Part shown: positions 1 through 5,287 of the stretch, piece after piece | Layout of the letters: every line of letters starts with the position of its first letter | Numbering within the stretch: position 1 is the stretch's first letter | From: VBDM01 sp041493345 | Lineage (GTDB): Bacteria; Pseudomonadota; Gammaproteobacteria; Burkholderiales; SG8-39 | Direction of reading: 5' to 3' | DNA length: 7,872 nt | NCBI GenBank assembly: GCA_041493345.1 | Contig: JBGPYQ010000155.1 | Coordinates: 1-7,872, forward strand | Position numbers and translations under genes: made by a program | The notes under the pieces: generated by a model | What the model saw: only the letters and a program-made list of their open reading frames with translations | Database searches by the model: none | Told to the model about the DNA's origin: nothing

Positions 1-1
1 C

Positions 2-385
2 GTCGGGCTGGAGAACGCGCTCGACTTGCCGCACGCGGCGACGCTGTGCGGAGCCTGCTCGGTCGTCTGCCCGGTGATGATCCCGCTGCCCGAGTTGCTG
101 AGGAAACTGCGCGAGAAGCAGGTGGACCGCGGCCTGCGCCCCTGGACTGAGATCGCTGCATTCCGGCTGTGGTCGTGGACGGCGCGGCACCCGCGCCTGT
201 ACGCGTTGGCGATGGCGATCGCGGCGCGGTTCCTGCGCGCCATGGCGAATGGCGACGGCATGATCCGCGTGCTTCCGTTCGGCGCAGAGTGGACCCGCGG
301 GCGGTTTTTCCCCGCGCCGAGATCGGGCAAAACCTTTCGTGCGCTCTACAAGACGCGCGCGTGGCGCAAAGGGGGCAGAAAATGA
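2..385 (+). CDS. LutB-type iron-sulfur protein, C-terminal part (5' end outside window)
   Basis: The reading frame is open from the left edge, so only the last 127 residues are present. They contain a ferredoxin-like cysteine motif, LCGACSVVCPVMIPLPELL (C-x2-C-x3-C-P), at residues 16-24 of the fragment. This matches the second [4Fe-4S] site of the LutB/YkgF family. The tail, with FPAPRSGKTFRALYKTRAW near the end, resembles the C-terminal segment of the same family. LutB proteins work with LutA and LutC in oxidising L-lactate to pyruvate in the cytoplasm. Related proteins serve other oxidoreductases, so the substrate is an inference. The stop codon overlaps an ATG (ATGA, 382-385), a typical coupling signal, but the frame that follows is only 42 codons, does not look like LutC, and runs antisense into corA. 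The unit therefore seems to end here. The next gene is convergent. Confidence 0.8.
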   Translation, partial: VGLENALDLPHAATLCGACSVVCPVMIPLPELLRKLREKQVDRGLRPWTEIAAFRLWSWTARHPRLYALAMAIAARFLRAMANGDGMIRVLPFGAEWTRGRFFPAPRSGKTFRALYKTRAWRKGGRK

Positions 386-390
386 ACCCC

Positions 391-419
391 GCGCCGGGAA
401 GCCGAAGCGGTTTCGGCGC
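391..419. terminator. Inverted repeats between convergent genes, possible weak terminator
   Basis: The 46-bp gap between the LutB-type gene and corA holds two mutually exclusive perfect stems: gccgaa/ttcggc (401-406 with 412-417, 5-nt loop) and gcgccg/cggcgc (391-396 with 414-419). Neither is followed by a clear T-run on either strand. A termination role is suggested only by the position between two convergent stop codons. Confidence 0.25.
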
Positions 420-431
420 AAGGCGTGGCGA

Positions 432-1397
432 TTACAGCCATCCCGCCTTGCGGAAACGGAAAAAAAGCGTGGCGTCGATCAGCACCATCGCGCCGACCGC
501 GAGCGGATAACCGAGCAGCCAGTCGAGCTCCGGCATGTGCTTGAAGTTCATGCCGTAGACTCCAGCGATCATGGTCGGCACCGCGACCAGCGCGGCATAG
601 GCCGCGAGCTGCTTCGTGGTCTCGTTTTCCTGCAGCGTGATCATCGACAGATTGACCGAAATCGCGGTGATCACCATGTCGCGCTGGCTGTTGATCGACT
701 GGTTGATGCGCACCAGGTGGTCGTAGACGTCGCGGTAGTACTCCTGCATGCCGGTGCACACCTGCGGCACGCGGCCGCCGTAGAGCTTGCCCACGCCCTC
801 CAGCAGCGGCACGACCGCGTGCTGCAGCGTCATCAGCTTCTGCTTGAGGGCGTACAGCGCCTCGATGTTGGCGCGCGGCGAGCTGCCTGCGAAGATGCGC
901 TCCTCGACCCGCTCCAGCTCGTCTTCGAGGGCGTCGAGCACGGGAAAGTAGCGGTCGACGACGGCGTCCATCAACGCGTAGAACACGAAGCCCGCTCCAT
1001 GCTTGAGCAAGTCGGGCTCGCGCTCACAGCGCGCGCGCACCGCCGCAAAGCCCGGCTCGGCGTGGTTGCGCGCCGAGAGCACGTAGTTCCTGCCGACGAA
1101 AAGATCGACCTCGCCGACCTTGAGCTCTTCGCCGGTGACCTCGATGTTATGCAGCACGGTGAACAGCGAGTCGCCATACTCGTCGATCTTGGGCCGCTGG
1201 TGGCCGTGGCGCGCGTCCTCGACCGCGAGCTCGTGCAGCCCGAACTCGCGCTGCATGGCGGCGAGTTCCCCGGCATCCGGATCCTTGAGCCCGACCCAGA
1301 CGAAGCACTCGGGCCGGGCGACGTAGTTGCTGATTTCCTCCGTGGTGATTTCCGCGAGTTTCTTGCCGTCCTGATAGGCGACGCAGTTGACCAGCAT
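432..1397 (-). CDS. corA: CorA-family Mg2+/Co2+ transporter
   Basis: This 321-residue protein has the usual size and layout of CorA inner-membrane divalent-cation channels. A large soluble N-terminal domain is followed by a long helical stalk (about residues 150-260) and two membrane helices near the C-terminus (about 264-281 and 293-313). The family signature GMN is at residues 282-284 in GVYGMNF, right after the first helix, and the acidic loop HMPELD follows. The protein ends in the basic tail RFRKAGWL, as CorA proteins usually do. The ATG at 1397 is chosen because a GGGAGAG ribosome-binding site (1402-1408) lies 4 nt upstream; the longer open frame beyond it runs into the divergent gene. 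CorA forms a pentamer that takes up Mg2+ along the membrane potential and closes when cytoplasmic Mg2+ is high. Whether this member prefers Mg2+, Co2+ or exports Zn2+ cannot be read from the sequence. Confidence 0.93.
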   Translation of the reverse strand: MLVNCVAYQDGKKLAEITTEEISNYVARPECFVWVGLKDPDAGELAAMQREFGLHELAVEDARHGHQRPKIDEYGDSLFTVLHNIEVTGEELKVGEVDLFVGRNYVLSARNHAEPGFAAVRARCEREPDLLKHGAGFVFYALMDAVVDRYFPVLDALEDELERVEERIFAGSSPRANIEALYALKQKLMTLQHAVVPLLEGVGKLYGGRVPQVCTGMQEYYRDVYDHLVRINQSINSQRDMVITAISVNLSMITLQENETTKQLAAYAALVAVPTMIAGVYGMNFKHMPELDWLLGYPLAVGAMVLIDATLFFRFRKAGWL

Positions 1398-1401
1398 GGG
1401 A

Positions 1402-1418
1402 CTCTCCCGATTGTCGGG
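1402..1418 (-). promoter_or_regulatory. corA ribosome-binding site overlapped by a small hairpin
   Basis: On the minus strand the leader reads cccga-caa-tcggg followed directly by agag, so a perfect 5-bp stem (1406-1410 with 1414-1418) takes up the first three bases of the GGGAGAG Shine-Dalgarno sequence (1402-1408). The stem is short, so any effect on translation is a guess. Confidence 0.35.
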
Positions 1419-1420
1419 GA

Positions 1421-1426
1421 ATGATA
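1421..1426 (-). promoter_or_regulatory. Possible -10 element for corA
   Basis: The minus strand reads TATCAT here (5 of 6 to TATAAT), 23 bp upstream of the corA ATG. The hexamer 17 bp further upstream (TTCTCG, 1444-1449) is a poor -35 element. The call rests on one hexamer and its position in the divergent gap. Confidence 0.3.
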
Positions 1427-1453
1427 GGGCACGAAGGCCGGATCGAGAAGGGG

Positions 1454-1474
1454 CTGTCACGCCAAATGTGACAG
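1454..1474. promoter_or_regulatory. Perfect 7-bp inverted repeat (operator or repeat part) in divergent gap
   Basis: ctgtcac (1454-1460) and gtgacag (1468-1474) form a perfect dyad separated by 7 nt. It lies upstream of both corA and the aminotransferase gene, where a regulator's operator could sit. The half-site TGTCAC is not the CRP/FNR half-site in the usual orientation, and I cannot assign a regulator. It stands 5 bp from the larger hairpin at 1480-1512 and may be one unit with it. Confidence 0.45.
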
Positions 1475-1479
1475 TTCCA

Positions 1480-1512
1480 GACGAACGAGGGGATCGTGTC
1501 CCCTCGTTCGTC
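1480..1512. repeat. Perfect 14-bp stem, 5-nt loop inverted repeat
   Basis: gacgaacgagggga (1480-1493) and tcccctcgttcgtc (1499-1512) are exact reverse complements around the loop tcgtg. It lies in the divergent gap, so its transcript would be the 5' leader of either gene and not a 3' end, and it has no T-run. That makes an ordinary terminator unlikely. It could be an operator, a leader hairpin or a dispersed palindromic repeat. Confidence 0.6.
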
Positions 1513-1566
1513 ACGGGGCCATAGGATAAAATGACCTGCTTTACGTTCCGCTGACGCCCAGGGGCC

Positions 1567-2778
1567 ATGCTGAAAATCAGCCGCCGCACCGCCGAACTCG
1601 GCACCGAAAACGCCTTCGTCGTCCTGGCCGAGGTGAACGAGCTTGTCCGCCAGGGCAAGGATGTCATCTCGTTCTGCATCGGACAGCCCGATTTCCACAC
1701 GCCCGCGAACATCCAGGATGCGGCGATCCGCGCGGTCCGCGAGGGCCGGCACGGCTATACGCCCTCGGCCGGCATCGTCGAGCTGCGCGAGGCGGCGGCG
1801 CGCTACATGGGCGCGATGCGGGGCCTGCCGATCCGGCCCGAGGACGTGGTGATCGGGGGCGGCGCGAAGCCTTTCATCGCCTACACCATCCTTTCGGTGA
1901 CCGACTACGGCGTGGGCGACGAGGTGATCTATCCGAACCCCGGCTTTCCGATCTACGAGTCGCAGATCGTCGCGAACGGCGCTGTGCCCGTGCCGCTGCA
2001 CCTGCGCGAGGCGCGCAACTTCGCATTCGATCCGGCCGAGCTCGAGGCGAAGATCACGCGGAAAACGAAGCTCGTCATCCTCAACTCGCCGCAGAATCCG
2101 ACCGGCGGCACCCTGACCGGAAAGAACCTCGAGGACATCGCCGCGATCCTGAGGCGGCATCCGGACATCTGGATTTACGCCGACGAAATTTACTCGCAGC
2201 TGTGCTACGAGGGCGATTTCCGCTCGATCGCCTCGCTCCCCGGGATGTTCGAGCGCACCGTCATCTCCGACGGCGCCTCGAAGACCTGGGCGATGACCGG
2301 CTGGCGCATCGGCTTCGCCGCGAACGCGAAGCTCGCGCCGCAGTTCGTGCGTTGGGTGACGAATACCGAATCCTGCGCCTCGCACATCAGCCAGTGGGCG
2401 GCGGTCGAAGCGATCAACGGGCCGCAGGACGAAGCGCGGAAAATGCGCCATTCGTTCCTCGAGCGGCGCGACCTCATCGTCCGCTTGCTCAACCAGGTGC
2501 CCGGCGCGAGCTGCAAGACGCCGGGAGGCGCGTTCTATGCCTGGCCGAACGTGACCGAGGCCTGCCGCATGATCGGCGCCGCGGATTCGGAGGAGTTCAG
2601 GAAGCGTCTCCTCAACGAAGCCGGCGTCGCGGTGCTCGCCGACATCCACTTCGGCGCGCGCGTGCCCGGCGAAGGCCAGCACATCCGTTTTTCCTATGCC
2701 GCCTCCAAAGACGCCATCGAAAAGGGCGTCGCGCGCATGGCGGACTTCATCCGGAAAAATCAGCGGAGAGTGGCGTAA
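1567..2778 (+). CDS. PLP-dependent class I/II aminotransferase
   Basis: The 403-residue protein is a fold-type I aminotransferase of the aspartate-aminotransferase superfamily. It shows the expected landmarks in order: GQPDF near residue 40 (substrate binding loop), YTPSAGIVELREA (the usual Y-x-x-x-G-x-x-x-L-R segment), NSPQNPTGG with N177, YADEIYS with D206 (binds the PLP ring nitrogen) and Y209, SDGASKTWAMTGWRIGF with the Schiff-base lysine K239, and IRFSYA with R374, the arginine that normally binds the substrate carboxylate. It transfers an amino group from an amino acid to a 2-oxoacid in the cytoplasm. The actual substrates (aspartate, alanine, aromatic or other) cannot be fixed from motifs, so no symbol is given. 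The start agrees with the family N-terminus; an AGGGG lies only 2 nt upstream, so the ribosome-binding site is poor. It ends in tandem stops (taa tag). Confidence 0.93.
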   Translation: MLKISRRTAELGTENAFVVLAEVNELVRQGKDVISFCIGQPDFHTPANIQDAAIRAVREGRHGYTPSAGIVELREAAARYMGAMRGLPIRPEDVVIGGGAKPFIAYTILSVTDYGVGDEVIYPNPGFPIYESQIVANGAVPVPLHLREARNFAFDPAELEAKITRKTKLVILNSPQNPTGGTLTGKNLEDIAAILRRHPDIWIYADEIYSQLCYEGDFRSIASLPGMFERTVISDGASKTWAMTGWRIGFAANAKLAPQFVRWVTNTESCASHISQWAAVEAINGPQDEARKMRHSFLERRDLIVRLLNQVPGASCKTPGGAFYAWPNVTEACRMIGAADSEEFRKRLLNEAGVAVLADIHFGARVPGEGQHIRFSYAASKDAIEKGVARMADFIRKNQRRVA

Positions 2779-2782
2779 TAGC

Positions 2783-2854
2783 CGTCATTCCCGCGAACGC
2801 GGGAATCCAGGGACGTTCCAAAGTCACTGGACCCCCGCTTGCGCGGGGGTGACG
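2783..2854. repeat. Proteobacterial palindromic intergenic repeat (paired hairpins)
   Basis: This 72-bp element fills nearly all of the gap between the aminotransferase stop and mnmA. It holds two hairpins: attcccgcg/cgcgggaat (2787-2795 with 2798-2806) and acccccgc/gcgggggt (2831-2838 with 2843-2850). The outer ends are near-inverse (cgtcattcc versus ggggtgacg), and an inner pair ccag/ctgg frames the middle. The layout, starting with CGTCATTCCCGC and ending in GCGGGGGTGACG, is the widespread proteobacterial repeat whose translation gives the spurious peptides VIPANAGIQ and SRVRGNDG; both appear in the overlapping frames here. It probably acts as a passive MITE-like element and may also end or stabilise the upstream mRNA. 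Identification is from memory of this repeat class; copy number was not tested. Confidence 0.85.
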
Positions 2855-2864
2855 AACTAGTCAA

Positions 2865-3941
2865 ATGGCAAGCGAACGCATAGTCGTGGGCATGTCGGGC
2901 GGCGTGGATTCGTCGGTCGCCGCGCTGCTGCTCAAGCGGCAGGGATACGAAGTCGTCGGCCTGTTCATGAAGAACTGGGAAGACGACGACGATGACGAGT
3001 ACTGCTCCACGCGCCAGGACCTGATCGACTGCGCTTCGGTCGCCGACGTCATCGGCATCGAGCTGGAGGCGGTGAATTTCTCCGCGCAGTACAAGGACCG
3101 GGTGTTCGCGGAATTCCTGCGCGAGTATTCGGCCGGACGCACGCCCAACCCGGACGTGCTGTGCAACGCCGAGATCAAGTTCAGGGCGTTCCTGGACCGC
3201 GCCATGGAGCTGGGCGCGAAGCGCATCGCCACCGGCCACTACGCGCGAGTGACGGAAATGGCCGGACGCTTCGAGCTGCTCAAGGCGCTCGATCTCTCCA
3301 AGGACCAGAGCTACTTCCTGCACCGGCTCAACCAGGCGCAACTCTCGCGCGTGATGTTTCCACTGGGAGAAATCAGGAAGTCCGAGGTGCGCAGGATCGC
3401 GAAGGACGCGGGCCTGTCCAATTTCGCCAAGCGCGGCTCGACCGGGATCTGCTTCATCGGCGAGCGCCCGTTCCGCGAGTTCCTGAACCGCTATCTGCCG
3501 AGGAACCCCGGGGTGATGCGCACGCCCGAGGGCCGGATCGTGGGCGAGCACATCGGGCTGTCGTTCTACACTATCGGCCAGAGAAAGGGCGTCGGCATCG
3601 GCGGCTTGAAGGGTTCGGGACGCGCGCCCTGGTACGTCGCCGGCAAGGACCTCGGGAAAAACGAGCTCATCGTGGTGCAGGGCCGCGACCATCCGCTGCT
3701 GTTTCGTCCCGGACTGAGGGCGGCTGACCTCGCGTGGGTTTCGGGCAAGGCGCCCGATCCGTCCGGGCCCTACAACGGCAAGACGCGCTACCGCCAGGCC
3801 GATGCCGATTGCCGCCTGAGCCGCCTCGCCGGCGATGATCTCGAGATCGAATTCTCCTCTCCCCAATGGGCCGTGGCCCCGGGACAATCGCTAGTCCTGT
3901 ATCGCGACGCGGTGTGCCTGGGCGGGGGCGTGATCCAGTAA
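2865..3941 (+). CDS. mnmA: tRNA-specific 2-thiouridylase MnmA
   Basis: MnmA activates U34 of tRNA(Lys, Glu, Gln) with ATP and inserts sulfur delivered by the Tus relay, giving the 2-thiouridine part of mnm5s2U; it works in the cytoplasm. The 358-residue protein has the N-type ATP pyrophosphatase PP-loop GMSGGVDSS at residues 9-17, then FMKNWEDDDDDEYC, then the catalytic cysteine C100 in NPDVLCNAEIKF, ATGHYAR, KDQSYFL, and the second catalytic cysteine C196 in GSTGICFIGER. The tail has the RYRQ and CLGGGVIQ features typical of the C-terminal beta-barrel. Size and motif spacing match the E. coli enzyme (C102 and C199 there). The ATG at 2865 fits the family start, but there is no Shine-Dalgarno at normal spacing: the nearest G-rich run is the 3' arm of the upstream repeat, about 15 nt away. 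It is followed by a convergent GST. Confidence 0.97.
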   Translation: MASERIVVGMSGGVDSSVAALLLKRQGYEVVGLFMKNWEDDDDDEYCSTRQDLIDCASVADVIGIELEAVNFSAQYKDRVFAEFLREYSAGRTPNPDVLCNAEIKFRAFLDRAMELGAKRIATGHYARVTEMAGRFELLKALDLSKDQSYFLHRLNQAQLSRVMFPLGEIRKSEVRRIAKDAGLSNFAKRGSTGICFIGERPFREFLNRYLPRNPGVMRTPEGRIVGEHIGLSFYTIGQRKGVGIGGLKGSGRAPWYVAGKDLGKNELIVVQGRDHPLLFRPGLRAADLAWVSGKAPDPSGPYNGKTRYRQADADCRLSRLAGDDLEIEFSSPQWAVAPGQSLVLYRDAVCLGGGVIQ

Positions 3942-3977
3942 GCCGGGCCGGCGTTCCGCCTCATCTTGTTGCCCGGC
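3942..3977. terminator. Inverted repeat between convergent mnmA and GST genes, possible terminator
   Basis: gccgggc (3942-3948) begins immediately after the mnmA stop codon and pairs exactly with gcccggc (3971-3977), 4 bp before the GST stop. The loop is 22 nt and no T-run follows on either strand, so intrinsic termination is doubtful. The placement between two convergent stop codons is the main support. Confidence 0.3.
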
Positions 3978-3981
3978 GCCG

Positions 3982-4590
3982 CTATTCACGCGGGACGGTG
4001 TCGATGAAAGACGAACGCTCCGAGAGCCTGATCAGTTCGCGCGCGAGGTTGGAATGGCTTTTCTTCCAGCCGAGCTGCGCAAAGCGGAAGTCGAGCCAGC
4101 CGAGGCAGGCGCCCACCGCGATGTCGGCGAGCGTGTAGGCGTTGCCCGTGCACCAGGGCTTTTCCCCCAATTCCTTTTCCATCGCATCCAGCCCGCGCGC
4201 GACCTTGCCCATCTGGCGCTCGATCCAGGCCGTGCTCTTCTCGCCGGCCTTGCGCGCCTTTTCAAGGCGTGCCAGCACTCCGGCGTCGATCACGCCGTCG
4301 GCGAGCGCCTCCCAGCGCCGCACCTCGATGCGCTCGCGGTGGTCGGCCGGGATCAGGCGGGATATCGGTGAAGCATTGTCGAGAAATTCCACGATCACGC
4401 GCGAATCGAACAGCGTGGTGCCGTCGTCGAGCACCAGCACCGGCACCTTGCCGAGCGGGTTGAACCGGGGCGTGACCGCGTCCGCTTTCCAAGGATTGTC
4501 GGTCTCGAAGTCGTAGTCTATTTTTTTCTCGGCGAGGACAATGCGCACCTTGCGCGCAAACGGGCTGGCGAGCGAACCGATGAGTTTCAT
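3982..4590 (-). CDS. Glutathione S-transferase family protein, YibF-like
   Basis: The 202-residue cytoplasmic protein has the two-domain GST layout. A thioredoxin-like N-terminal domain starts MKLIGSLASPFARKVRIVL, with S9 in the position of the catalytic serine or cysteine. NPLGKVPVL carries the cis-proline P50, and FDS with D62-S63 is the usual glutathione gamma-glutamyl binding pair. The all-helical C-terminal domain contains the N-capping box T153-L-A-D156. Opening, length and the segment EALADGVIDAG are very close to what I recall of E. coli YibF (also 202 residues). The natural substrate of this group is not known to me. It lies 57 nt downstream of the glycosylase-like gene on the same strand and has its own promoter candidate. 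No good Shine-Dalgarno is visible before the ATG at 4590, but the family N-terminus supports that start. Confidence 0.92.
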   Translation of the reverse strand: MKLIGSLASPFARKVRIVLAEKKIDYDFETDNPWKADAVTPRFNPLGKVPVLVLDDGTTLFDSRVIVEFLDNASPISRLIPADHRERIEVRRWEALADGVIDAGVLARLEKARKAGEKSTAWIERQMGKVARGLDAMEKELGEKPWCTGNAYTLADIAVGACLGWLDFRFAQLGWKKSHSNLARELIRLSERSSFIDTVPRE

Positions 4591-4646
4591 TGCGGAAGTG
4601 GGCTTGCGGAGAGAACTCGGGGCGATTGGTGCAACGACTGGACAAA

Positions 4647-4655
4647 ATTATAACA
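4647..4655 (-). promoter_or_regulatory. Extended -10 promoter for the GST gene
   Basis: The minus strand reads TGTTATAAT, an exact extended -10 element (TGnTATAAT), 56 bp before the GST ATG. It overlaps the last leucine codon and the TAA stop of the upstream gene (tta taa t). No good -35 is present at 16-18 bp, which is usual for extended -10 promoters. Expected transcription start is near 4640. The GST could therefore be made independently of the glycosylase-like gene. Confidence 0.5.
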
Positions 4656-5274
4656 CGTCACTCAGGCCGGCCCTGAACCGCTGCCGCAGTTGAGGAATCA
4701 CTTCAGCCTCGAACCAGGGATTCGTTTTCATCCAGAGCCGGTTGCGCGGACTGGGATGGGGCAGCGGAAAAAACTCGGGCAGATACTCGGCGCGCGCGCG
4801 CACGGTCCCGGCGAGCGTCTTCTTCCTGCGCCTGGCGAGGTAATACGCCTGGGCGTAACTGCCGATGAGGAGCGTCAGCCGGATGCGCGGCAGCATTGCC
4901 CTGAGCTTCGCGTGCCAGTGCGGCGCGCACTCGGGCCGGGGCGGCAGGTCACCCGAGGGGCCCGTTCCCGGATAGCAGAACCCGGCGGGGATGATGGCGA
5001 TGCGGTCCTCGTCGTAGAACTCGTCGCGGCCCGCGCCCAGCCACTTTCGCAGCAGCTCGCCGGAAGGGTCGTTCCATGGAATTCCGGTCTCGTGAACGCG
5101 GCGTCCGGGCGCCTGCCCGACGATCAGCACCCGGGCGGTTGCCGATGCGCGCAGGACCGGCCGCGGCGGATTGGGAAGATGCGCTTCGCAGATCCGGCAG
5201 GCGCGCACTTCGGCGAGCAGGCGCTTGAAGGCGGCGGGCTTCACCCGCATGTTAAGATTGACCTCGTCCGTCAT
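4648..5274 (-). CDS. Uracil-DNA glycosylase superfamily protein with four-cysteine (Fe-S type) pattern
   Basis: The 208-residue product belongs to the uracil-DNA glycosylase fold. Motif 1 is GQAPG (residues 53-57) followed by RRVHETGIPWNDPSG; motif 2 is HPSPRN (173-178). Cysteines C26 and C29 (RACRICEAH), C100 (GFCYPG) and C116 (RPECAPHW) have the order and spacing type of the [4Fe-4S] ligands of family 4/5 glycosylases. The HPSPRN motif and the G-x-x-PG-x-TG-x-P layout are closer to SMUG1. Proteins of this exact type are annotated in many proteobacteria as UDG family proteins; activity is likely base excision of uracil or another damaged base, but this is inferred. The ATG at 5274 is preferred over in-frame starts at 5298, 5289 and 5250: a GGAG lies 5 nt upstream, and the longer forms would overlap the divergent purB. 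The gene is first of a possible two-gene unit with the GST. Confidence 0.85.
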   Translation of the reverse strand: MTDEVNLNMRVKPAAFKRLLAEVRACRICEAHLPNPPRPVLRASATARVLIVGQAPGRRVHETGIPWNDPSGELLRKWLGAGRDEFYDEDRIAIIPAGFCYPGTGPSGDLPPRPECAPHWHAKLRAMLPRIRLTLLIGSYAQAYYLARRRKKTLAGTVRARAEYLPEFFPLPHPSPRNRLWMKTNPWFEAEVIPQLRQRFRAGLSDVL

Positions 5275-5287
5275 ACAGTCTCCGTCC

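Noticed and set aside
339..1424. 361-codon plus-strand open frame opposite corA
   Set aside because: His/Arg/Asp-rich antisense shadow with no motif; CorA on the other strand has GMN and two membrane helices.
1527..1532. TAAAAT as a -10 element for the aminotransferase
   Set aside because: No acceptable -35 at 16-18 bp and no extended -10; too weak to list as a promoter.
1531..1554. Seven-codon mini-ORF (MTCFTFR) just upstream of the aminotransferase
   Set aside because: It ends 12 nt before the gene start and could look like a leader peptide, but it has no ribosome-binding site, no run of a regulatory amino acid and no attenuator after it.
1147..2682. 511-codon minus-strand open frame opposite the aminotransferase
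   Set aside because: It mirrors the aminotransferase and runs into corA in a different frame. No domain is recognisable, and the plus-strand gene has all catalytic motifs.
2760..3887. 375-codon minus-strand open frame opposite mnmA
   Set aside because: It is antisense to a clear MnmA. Its C-terminal end is the well-known false peptide translated from the intergenic repeat (PPRKRGSS, SRVRGNDG).
5253..5263. TAAGAT or TTGACC as promoter elements for purB
   Set aside because: Each hexamer is fair alone, but no partner lies at proper spacing, so the purB promoter remains unlocated.
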